From Paramoeba atlantica (Eukaryota > Discosea), in the NCBI GenBank assembly GCA_977017575.1, contig CDRNVI010000041.1, positions 1 to 64,000 on the forward strand: a DNA stretch of 64,000 nucleotides, written 5' to 3'. The notes beneath the pieces were generated by a model. That model did no database searches. It was not told the origin of the DNA and saw only the letters and a program-made list of their open reading frames with translations. The translations under genes and the position numbers were made by a program. Positions 56,522-64,000 of this stretch are shown in pieces. How positions within the stretch are numbered: position 1 is the stretch's first letter; every line of letters begins with the position of its first letter.

Positions 56522-57868
56522 ATGTCCGACGAAAATTTGGTCAGCATTGCAGACATGTATGGAAGGATTCGGTCCGAACAAGCTATTGAGCTGTTAACCA
56601 CAGAAGGCAGGGCACAAAAAATTATTCTTCACAGCCTCGTGCGAGACGTTTTTAGAGGTACTATTCCAAGTAGCTCCCCAGTGAGATTGCTCCTTATTGA
56701 CCTAGACTATTCTTTTGATTCGGAAAATTTCTCCAGACAATTATTTCCTTTGCAAGACCATGTAACGGACCTTGGACAAATTCTGAAATCTTGTTTTCAT
56801 CTCGTTCATCCCAGCACTTTTTCTGAGATAATTCAAACATTGCGTCGAGGCTGGTGCCGATCCGATGATGTGAAAGTTGAAGACGAAAGGACGGAAGTAG
56901 AGTGTAGTGTTCACACAGATAGGATTCAGCACCAAACGACGGTGCCCCCACAATCTGTTAAGCCATATACTGTGATTATTCTGAACGGTACCCTATCAGC
57001 GGCATATCTCCCCTACTCGACGTCGTATCCAAACGGTGCGCCTATGAAAGGGAGGCAAACACACTGTTCCCCAAGCATTGGATCTCTGTTTGATGAATGT
57101 CAGAGACGCGCAAGGCGACGTAAGTGTGGCGTGATTTGTGTTACGAGACTCTATGCGCATCGTCTCTCGGCTCTCTGGCCTCCTGCATACACAGAGAATC
57201 TCACAAGTCCACCGCAGCGTTACGAAAGTGTGGCCTCTTCTCTTGCTCATCAAATTCAAGAAACGACAGCGAGTATACATACCTCCCGATTTGGATCTCT
57301 ACACGGAAAACTTCCATCTTACTGCTTCGTATATTCTGCGCTGTATTACCCTTGGTGGTATAGAATCAGGTCAGAAAACTGGCTTTCGCATCGGATCTAC
57401 GTAAGGTTGAAACCAAATGTGGCAGAATCCGCACAAGGTCCAACCATGGAGAAATATGACCTCATTGAACTAAAGGGCGAGCGAGAACTTAGCACCCGAA
57501 AAAGCGAGACAGCAAAAGAATTTTTTCATAGTCTTCGTTCTGCAATGAAAGAGCCCGATCAGTTTGTTAATGCGAACATTCAATCAAATCACAGTTCAAA
57601 TTTTCCTTTGATTATAGACACTGTTGCTGGAACAGAATTCCAGTCCTTACACCGTAAGTTGCTTGCGTCGAAAAATATTTTGCGGTGCGATTCGGAAAAT
57701 AGTTCTCAAGGACATGTGTCCGAAAGTCACATTGCGAGACTGAACGATGAAACTCAACTTTCTTTACCCTATACCAAAGGTAATCAAAATGCAAATATTT
57801 CTACCTCTCCTACTTTCATAGCTTGGGAGGATGTTATGAAAGGCATCGGAGGTATTCCATCGGTTTAA
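56522..57868 (+). CDS. Possible XRCC2-like RecA-fold protein
   Basis: ATG at 56522; 448 residues. The block RLLLIDLDYSFDSENFSRQL (~60-80) resembles the XRCC2 strand LFIDTDYHFD, and later parts follow the same order: YTVIILNGTLSAAYLPYS (Walker B-like position), CQRRARRRKCGVICVTRLYA, then YYPWWYRIRSENWLSHRIYV against the XRCC2 segment with Trp-x(n)-HR. A Walker A loop is not recognised in the short N-terminus, and the last 150 residues look disordered. XRCC2 is a RAD51 paralogue in homologous recombination. Evidence is positional resemblance only; the frame itself is solid. Confidence 0.35.
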   Translation: MSDENLVSIADMYGRIRSEQAIELLTTEGRAQKIILHSLVRDVFRGTIPSSSPVRLLLIDLDYSFDSENFSRQLFPLQDHVTDLGQILKSCFHLVHPSTFSEIIQTLRRGWCRSDDVKVEDERTEVECSVHTDRIQHQTTVPPQSVKPYTVIILNGTLSAAYLPYSTSYPNGAPMKGRQTHCSPSIGSLFDECQRRARRRKCGVICVTRLYAHRLSALWPPAYTENLTSPPQRYESVASSLAHQIQETTASIHTSRFGSLHGKLPSYCFVYSALYYPWWYRIRSENWLSHRIYVRLKPNVAESAQGPTMEKYDLIELKGERELSTRKSETAKEFFHSLRSAMKEPDQFVNANIQSNHSSNFPLIIDTVAGTEFQSLHRKLLASKNILRCDSENSSQGHVSESHIARLNDETQLSLPYTKGNQNANISTSPTFIAWEDVMKGIGGIPSV

Positions 57869-57926
57869 ATTGTGCATACTCCTATTTCCTCCGATTTAGC
57901 TCAGTATACTCCCCCTGTCATTAATA

Positions 57927-59519
57927 CTGTCCCCCCCCCTACTTAAGCGCAACCGGGTTTTGGCCGAAAATTGCGCTTAAGTAGCCGGGTCAAAAATATC
58001 TCAAGGGGAAAAGATACACCCATGGACAGAAGTGTGCCCCCGGCCTGGCAAATGTCATTTTTTTCACCCGTTTTTTCTCATTTTTTCAGCATTCGAAAGA
58101 TCTCGTTCCCCTAGCGAAGAGCTTTGCCGCCTTTGCTTCATAGGGACCCCCTGGTACCCCCTGTTTCCAAAAAACATGGTTTTATTGCCCGTTTTTTTGG
58201 AACACAGTCAATTTCTCTAGTATATTATCTTTTTTTCTCCCTGTTTTTCTTCATGAGGACCCCGCCTCGTATAAATCATAAACGATTTGTCGATTTCGGA
58301 GCGAATAGAGATAGTCAAACAGCATAAATCCACACAACTTTGTAGTTTTAAGCCACACAACTCTGTAACCCTGACAAAGGCCACAGAAAAGGCGTTTAAT
58401 GCTCTAAAACGTGCACCACATAGATAGAAAGTGTTGAATTCCATCAAATCTGTTCCTAAACGTATGCAAATAGTTATTCAGACCAATGGGGAGCATTGCG
58501 GATATTGATACTTCTTCCTTTTTTCTCATTTTCTCATTGAAAGGGTGATTTTTTTCTAGATGTCTAATGTACCATTTTTTGTTTTTGGTCTACTTTGGGG
58601 TCACCACCAGAGCACCAGGGGGTCCCTATAAAAAAAAGGCGGCAAAGCTCTTCGCTAGGGGAACGAGATCGCTCGAATGCTGCAAAAATGAGAAAAAACG
58701 GATAAAAAAAATGGCATTTGCCAGGCCGGGGGCACACTTCTGTCCATGGGTGCATTTCGGACAAAAAAAGGCATTGAAAAAAAGTCGCGCCGCTTCGCGG
58801 CGCGGATAGCATCTGTACTTCTTAGTATTTATGTTGTGTACTTATGTTTCGTGAGCCATCTTCTAATCGGTGCCGTCTTCAAACTGTTCCTCACCTTCGT
58901 GTCCTCGGTAAGTGCGGGGGGGGATGGGATGCAACGTGTTTGACGATTCTGTGCATTTGCATATTGTAGCTACGATTCGTTAAAAGAAACAGAAAATAAC
59001 TAAAAGCGAAGTTGCTTTAAAAAGGAGACTGCTTGTAAATTATATTTTAACAACTTTTGTAGGCGCAGTAATAAATTTATACATGTATAACCATGTAAAT
59101 TTATATATGATGCAGTAGAAGGCTGTAGTAGTACACATCGATACGGGGATGGGGCTCCTGTATCCGTACCCAGTCAGTCAATTTTCTAGTTTGTGCTGAG
59201 GATTGAGCTGAAGGTGGGGAGAGCAATGAAGGGGGTTGAATAGGGGGGGGGTGACATTCTATGCTGAGGATTGAGCTGAAGGTGGAGAGAGAACTATAAT
59301 GGAAAAAAACAAAGAAATATAAAAAAGCTAGCCAGAGTGTAATGAGTCGATGAACAAAAAATCGTACATGCCATAAAAAATATATAAAGCCATATTAACA
59401 ATAAAAAAATCATCTAAAAAAAAATCGCGCCGCGTCGCGGCGCCGTGTTCGTCGTGCCTCAATATTGCGCTTAAGTAGCCGTGTCAAACGGTTGCGCATA
59501 AGTGGGGGGGGGAGGGCAG
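57927..59519. mobile_element. 1.6-kb TA-flanked foldback element
   Basis: Left end CTGTCCCCCCCCCTACTTAA after TA (57925-57926); right end is the complement, AAGT-G-run-AGGGCAG before TA (59520-59521). CTTAAGCGCAA occurs twice at the left and GCGCTTAAGTAGCC once at the right, so the arms hold subrepeats. Inside, 58017-58165 is inverted at 58610-58752 (TTCCCCTAGCGAAGAGC against its complement), making a nested foldback of ~150-bp arms. Palindromes GCGCCGCTTCGCGGCGC (about 58786) and GCGCCGCGTCGCGGCGC (about 59430) occur. No transposase. Confidence 0.75.
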
Positions 59520-59706
59520 TAATGATGATCTTAAAAAAGTTATTGTTCGAGGTGGTGAAAACTCTTAAAAAATTATGAACTTATTTTCATGCACGCAGGA
59601 TTTTCTTACAAAAAATTTTGTGTCTTAAAAAAAACGTTTTTTGAACTAAAAAACTACTCGTAAGGTTTCAAAAACTTCCCAATCGTGTTTTTTGTCGAAA
59701 ACGATG

Positions 59707-59802
59707 TACTCGCCCTGCCAGAAATAATGATAATGATAATAATAATCTCAAAAAAATTATCAATCTTGAGGATTATCATTATCATTATTAATGACAGGAG
59801 GA
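59707..59802. mobile_element. About 95-bp foldback element
   Basis: Inverted arms AATAATGATAATGATAAT (59724) and ATTATCATTATCATTATT (59773) with outer match CCTGYCA and TA at both ends (59707, 59801). The TAATGA units repeat in tandem within each arm. May be a MITE or a hairpin from slippage. Confidence 0.55.
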
Positions 59803-59949
59803 GTAGCTTGTTTTAGCAACGTTTTGCTTAATTTCCTGATTTGGACCCATTGTACGATTTTGTTACAGCTGAGCACATGTTCTTTAATTTCCTTGACCTT
59901 CCTTTCCATTTTTTTAACACAGTTTTTTACCTTGCAAAATAATAAACTT

Positions 59950-59980
59950 TTGCCTTACTGTATCTTGCTCGAATTGACAG
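59950..59980 (+). promoter_or_regulatory. Probable spliced-leader acceptor
   Basis: T/C-rich stretch (TTTTGCCTTACTGTATCTTGC) then GAATTGACAG directly before the ATG at 59981. Confidence 0.4.
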
Positions 59981-62620
59981 ATGCTTCTTGAGGTTCGTTC
60001 GCATAGAACATGGAGACCTCCGTCCGCGGGCGGGTCACAAATTGAGGTAAGTTCTGAAACACCCGAAGCCTCTGCCTACAGAATGTTGATCACTCAATCC
60101 GTTCCTCTTTCTATTCAACTTACACGAGGCAGTCTTCTTTTTAGTAATTGTCTAGAGAACCGTTTCTTAGCACATGCATGCGGTCGCCCGAATGTGTGTG
60201 AGCGCATTCGTTTATCAGATTTCGATATAAAACAAGTGAATTCATCAGCATGCAAAGAACAGGGATATCAAAGTATTGGCACATTTACGGATAACCGTTC
60301 TGCCCCTATTCCACTCTGCATAACAGGAGTTCCCGGCACGCAGTCGTGCGCGTATCTGGTAGGCACCTTAAATGGGCTTCACGAAATACAAAAAGGGGTT
60401 CCGTATTCCACATTGAAATACACGCTCTCCGATGAAGTACATGCCATACAATGTGTTAGTGCCACACACGCAGTGCTGGGACTAGGAGACGGAAGTCTTG
60501 CGCTGTACTCTTTTAAAACTGGAATTACAGACACAACCCGCTCGCTTGTCCCTGGGATACAGAAAATACCCATACGTCAGCTTTTGCACCACAGCCGAAA
60601 TGAAATGATCTTTGCACTTCATGGAGATTTTTTCATTGGGCTTCAGTATGATTTAACCTCCGAACGGTTTCGAACACAGGAGAGCGATGCTGTACTTTGC
60701 CACACATTACTTCATGCGCCCCGACTGGGTTCATTTTGTGTTTTAGCTCATTTTAAGATACCCACGTTGACCTTTCTCACATGGGTGGATAAAACGAATC
60801 TGCTACAATTTGAGTGGAATCCAGAGCAGCCCGAGGCGCTTCGAGAAACGAATGTGGCCTGGTTGGAGACGTTCACATCTAGAGATACCTGCAGTGATGT
60901 CACCAGCACACTTGCCTCTGAGGATGCAGTACTGCTCGGAGATGATAGTGGAACACAAAGCTTTAGTAGAATGGGCACAATACAGGGATTATGCACTTCA
61001 AAGGAAAGTGATAAAGGAGTAGCCGTTATTATCCTGTCCAACACGCATATACTCGTACAAAACTATACAGTCGGACGCTGTTTACTTGTGTGTTCGGGTA
61101 GCTTGCAAATAATACCATTACATCATCCGTTTGAGGATTCGGTTCTTATGTCGCTGGATCGTGAGAATTACTTTCTGTGGTGCGCCGGATATCATTCCAC
61201 AGGTCATTTAGCACTATGTGCACAAAATCAGAGCACTGGAGCTGTACATTCTTGGCATATTGCACCAAAGGAAGCAATTGCGTTTTCAGGCGACGAAAGT
61301 GCATTTGAGATCGAGGAAAAAATATCCGACTTTAGGAAGCATGATAGAACCATTGGGTCCGCACTAGGGGTCCGCTCTCAAATAGAAACTTGGCGGCGAA
61401 TAGAAATCATGAACATGTTAAAAATGCGAGAATTTCCATTTCAGGAATGGACCGTTTTTGCGGAACAAATACGCTCATCTAGTAACTTGATTTTGCGCCA
61501 ATCTCATGTGTTAGATAAAACAGTTGAAGAGCTTCGCATTTGTATTATCGGGGGACATTTAGGCCCGAATTTGCCGATATTCGACTTTGTTTCCAGAACA
61601 GTCGAGGAATCAATTTCGGCCACACAGGAAACTCATGAAAACAATATTGTAGGGGCATATCAGAGATTGATCCAAAGCTTCCCCGTATTGAAGCCTTATG
61701 AAGTGAGGTTAAAGAAATGCTTATCTGATGATTTTTCGGATTGGGTTCGCCTTGAACTTAGCTCGGAAATGATGAGTTCAATGCGTTCCTCATTAACATC
61801 GACAGATTCTTTGACGTACTCATTGTGTGCGCTTCGACACGTGCAATTTCTGGTTGATCGCTCTCTATCCCTTCGTATTCAAGTCTTATACGTCTTCTGT
61901 GAAACTTATACATCCAGGACTGAGATGTGCAGAAATTTGGGTTGGAATGTCGACGAAGCGCTACTATGCACATTTCTTAGACAGGTGGACCACGATCCTA
62001 GTAAAATGGACCCATTCACTTTCGATTCAGCTTACGGTTTGCCAATGAGTATATTTCCGCTTTCTTTGCGACGGCTGTGTTTTGGTTTAGTTTGGAACGC
62101 GTGCATGCAATGTGATGGTGAACTGAAACATTTGTCGAAACATGCCCCAACTTTAAATACAAGACCTTACGATACTCAAGCAACTTGGACACATTCTTCT
62201 CATCACGCGCATGCCGTCCAAGACTTTGGAAGCTCTCGAAATAAACAACCTGATTGGTTGATTTTTAGATCCCATTCCACGACGATATTGAGCCCTACGG
62301 AATTTCACTCTCCTTCTACCTTTTTTGTTGCTTTGGCTGGAATAGTAGACAAAGATATACGAATTATGCTTTTCGCGTTGTTTGCATCGTGTCTTGAAAA
62401 GAATTCTACAGTGTTGTTCCACACTTGGATTCCACACTTTGGCACTGATGAACTATTGCTTTGCCTAGGAAATGATTCACTGATGAAAGTACTTATACTT
62501 TTAGGTCGTGGAGATGACAAACGTGCATACGAAATCGCTAAAAGGGACGACAATGCCACACAATCCGAAGCTGTATGTTTGCGTAAGGTGGTAGAGGAAT
62601 TGGGGAAGAGATTCTCTTAA
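59981..62620 (+). CDS. Large protein, possible nucleoporin (beta-propeller plus alpha-solenoid)
   Basis: ATG at 59981; 879 residues. The first ~440 residues alternate short beta strands with Gly/Asp turns (AYLVGTLNGLHEI, AVLGLGDGSLALYSF), as in a WD-like beta-propeller; the rest is helical to the end (LLCLGNDSLMKVLILLGRG, then VCLRKVVEELGKRFS). This propeller-then-solenoid layout is typical of Nup133/Nup155-type nucleoporins and of some vesicle-coat or HOPS proteins. No signature motif was recognised, so the name is tentative. There is no signal peptide. The frame is clean and of AT-rich codon use. Confidence 0.35.
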   Translation: MLLEVRSHRTWRPPSAGGSQIEVSSETPEASAYRMLITQSVPLSIQLTRGSLLFSNCLENRFLAHACGRPNVCERIRLSDFDIKQVNSSACKEQGYQSIGTFTDNRSAPIPLCITGVPGTQSCAYLVGTLNGLHEIQKGVPYSTLKYTLSDEVHAIQCVSATHAVLGLGDGSLALYSFKTGITDTTRSLVPGIQKIPIRQLLHHSRNEMIFALHGDFFIGLQYDLTSERFRTQESDAVLCHTLLHAPRLGSFCVLAHFKIPTLTFLTWVDKTNLLQFEWNPEQPEALRETNVAWLETFTSRDTCSDVTSTLASEDAVLLGDDSGTQSFSRMGTIQGLCTSKESDKGVAVIILSNTHILVQNYTVGRCLLVCSGSLQIIPLHHPFEDSVLMSLDRENYFLWCAGYHSTGHLALCAQNQSTGAVHSWHIAPKEAIAFSGDESAFEIEEKISDFRKHDRTIGSALGVRSQIETWRRIEIMNMLKMREFPFQEWTVFAEQIRSSSNLILRQSHVLDKTVEELRICIIGGHLGPNLPIFDFVSRTVEESISATQETHENNIVGAYQRLIQSFPVLKPYEVRLKKCLSDDFSDWVRLELSSEMMSSMRSSLTSTDSLTYSLCALRHVQFLVDRSLSLRIQVLYVFCETYTSRTEMCRNLGWNVDEALLCTFLRQVDHDPSKMDPFTFDSAYGLPMSIFPLSLRRLCFGLVWNACMQCDGELKHLSKHAPTLNTRPYDTQATWTHSSHHAHAVQDFGSSRNKQPDWLIFRSHSTTILSPTEFHSPSTFFVALAGIVDKDIRIMLFALFASCLEKNSTVLFHTWIPHFGTDELLLCLGNDSLMKVLILLGRGDDKRAYEIAKRDDNATQSEAVCLRKVVEELGKRFS

Positions 62621-62855
62621 AGACTTTGTGTCGAATGTGTATTTCGGAGTGTGCAATACGTGCACTGTTTTAGTTTTTTACTCATTTTTCCTTCGTGCTT
62701 GTATGGGTTCATTACATGTGTAGATTCTAGAATTAATTCAACGGATGAGGATTTACATTTTATTCCTGGGCGATAATGAAAATTACAGAAATTTAGATAA
62801 TCAAAGTTTATCTCATATTTCTATTCTTAATTTTCAGTAATCGCAGGGTAGAAGG

Positions 62856-64000
62856 ATGATGACGTTGCGCCTAATCACGAACGCTGCCACATACCACAGC
62901 TTTCGCTGTTTGTTAGTCGCGCTGGAGACGAACTGCCAACTCAGCGTATCAGTGTTGTCCCATGAACAAAGCTTTCATTACTTGCTTAGATTGAATTTAC
63001 CAACATCATTCCCCTTGGAGGAAGTGTGGCCTGTCCTTGAGGAGGGTGAGGAAGACGTTCGTACGATAGGTTCAAAAAATGTATATCACCGACTCGCAGA
63101 ATTGAACAGATATTCGGGCAATGAAAATTTACGTCGTTTTCTGGAGTGGGATTCTGAAACCTTTCGAAATACGACTGACGAGGAGTCACAATATGGGAAA
63201 TTAGATTCTAATAATGCGGCGACGATAATTAAAGACCTAGCGGTGAAGTTTCCGTCTGTTTTACAGGATGACACAACCGTTATGAAGTGCTTGCTGTTCG
63301 CCTCCGTGATTCCTCTTGTACCTACACTAGAACACACGAATGCATTGCAGAATGAGGAAGGACACTTTGGTGGGAATCTTCATTCTTGGTTTGAGGCCTT
63401 TTTCAAGACGAATCAAGCATCAATTCGGTCCGGGTTATCTCTTCTGGGAGTGCCAGAGCTTTCCAAACTGGAGTTTTCGCAAAAAGTCCCTCGCTCCCTA
63501 TCCGTGGCAAACTATCCCTTCTACGTCACAACACCCATCTACTATGTTAATGCTGCGCCCCACATCGGTCACATTTACTCTACCTTAGTAGCCGACTGCC
63601 TTGCGCGTTACCATTCTTTAATAGGTGAGGAAAGTTTTTTGTCTACCGGAACGGACGAGCACGGGCAGAAAATTGCAAAAGCTGCCGCAGATAAAAATCA
63701 AACGCCGCAAACGTTTACCGACGACGTCGCGCGCTCCTTCCGGGACTGCTTCGATGAGTGGGATTTTAAATACAACCACTTTGTCCGCACAACCGATCTC
63801 GAGCACGTTTCCCTCGTAGAGAAGCTATGGGAGAGGCTGGTCGACCAAGACGACATTTATCTAGGCACCTATGAGGGCTGGTACTGCGTCTCCGACGAGT
63901 CATTTCTAACTGCCACACAGGTGCGTGAGGAGGCATTACCCGAGGGGACGGGTACGCGCTATCTCTCTGTAGAATCCGGTCACCCCGTACATCGTGTCTC
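62856..64000 (+). CDS. Methionyl-tRNA synthetase, 5' part (runs off the window)
   Basis: ATG at 62856 (another at 62859) opens a frame still open at base 64000, 381 codons. From residue ~219 the class I catalytic start is clear: [20 protein letters not shown] with the HIGH signature, then [14 protein letters not shown] and [17 protein letters not shown], all diagnostic for MetRS. Residues 1-215 are an extension with helical, GST-like texture ([13 protein letters not shown] near its end). Trypanosomatid MetRS carries a similar ~230-residue N-terminal extension. The KMSKS loop and anticodon domain lie beyond the window. TTTTCAG at about 62832-62837 is a likely splice acceptor. Confidence 0.9.
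   Translation, partial: MMTLRLITNAATYHSFRCLLVALETNCQLSVSVLSHEQSFHYLLRLNLPTSFPLEEVWPVLEEGEEDVRTIGSKNVYHRLAELNRYSGNENLRRFLEWDSETFRNTTDEESQYGKLDSNNAATIIKDLAVKFPSVLQDDTTVMKCLLFASVIPLVPTLEHTNALQNEEGHFGGNLHSWFEAFFKTNQASIRSGLSLLGVPELSKLEFSQKVPRSLSVANYPFYVTTPIYYVNAAPHIGHIYSTLVADCLARYHSLIGEESFLSTGTDEHGQKIAKAAADKNQTPQTFTDDVARSFRDCFDEWDFKYNHFVRTTDLEHVSLVEKLWERLVDQDDIYLGTYEGWYCVSDESFLTATQVREEALPEGTGTRYLSVESGHPVHRV

Noticed and set aside
1-64000. tRNA genes, rRNA and CRISPR arrays
   Set aside because: I looked for the tRNA B-box and for regularly spaced direct repeats and found none that fit.

Overview
The window looks like nuclear DNA of a kinetoplastid-type euglenozoan. Every gene I can support (about 33) lies on the + strand. 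No cis-spliced intron of the ordinary kind is needed to read any of them. Many start codons follow a pyrimidine tract and an AG, as expected for trans-splicing of a polycistronic transcript. Gene content agrees: a probable mitochondrial RNA-binding protein of the MRP1/MRP2 (RNA-editing) type, a trimethylguanosine synthase, a PUF protein, a bacterial-type RNase HII and a methionyl-tRNA synthetase with a long N-terminal extension. A prokinetoplastid such as Perkinsela would fit, but that is inference. A selenocysteine thioredoxin reductase and an ERMES/Mdm12-like protein are not what a trypanosomatid would show.

Layout. 1-10.2 kb: the tail of one gene, two unrecognised proteins, the MRP-like protein, a possible mitochondrial protein, a transposon-rich gap, an Mdm12-like SMP protein and RNase HII. 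10.9-20.6 kb: six tandem, divergent leucine-rich-repeat (LRR) genes. 21-25.7 kb: a TPR-like protein, selenocysteine thioredoxin reductase and a seventh LRR gene. 25.7-33.6 kb: a mobile-element belt (foldback and TA-flanked inverted-repeat elements, a Tc1/mariner transposase with one in-frame stop, a broken Merlin transposase) around an eighth LRR gene. 33.6-45.8 kb: an AMPK-gamma-like CBS protein, a large mitochondrial-looking protein, a twin CX9C protein, a frameshifted LRR gene, a JmjC/NO66-like hydroxylase, a large GC-rich LRR gene, an unknown protein and TGS1. 46-48.2 kb: a 0.7-kb inverted-repeat element and an interrupted LRR gene. 48.5-57.9 kb: a PUF protein, a DEAD-box helicase, the UFD2 E4 ubiquitin ligase, a membrane protein and a possible XRCC2-like protein. 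57.9-59.8 kb: a large foldback element. 60-64 kb: a large possible nucleoporin and the start of methionyl-tRNA synthetase.

Three things stand out. (1) A ~577-bp element, nearly identical in two copies and built largely of hairpins, interrupts two LRR genes at the same position of the LRR motif. LRR coding resumes downstream, and precise removal of copy 1 restores a perfect LRR, so it behaves like an undescribed intron-like element. (2) At least seven GC-rich domains of about 0.7-1.2 kb run from strongly C-rich to strongly G-rich on the + strand, always in that order and regardless of gene boundaries. (3) Thioredoxin reductase ends in Gly-Cys-TGA-Gly-stop, the signature of a selenocysteine enzyme.

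The LRR genes share an N-terminal cap like the plant LRRNT_2 domain followed by 23-residue LRRs. Most have a signal peptide, so they look like a secreted or surface family expanding among mobile elements.
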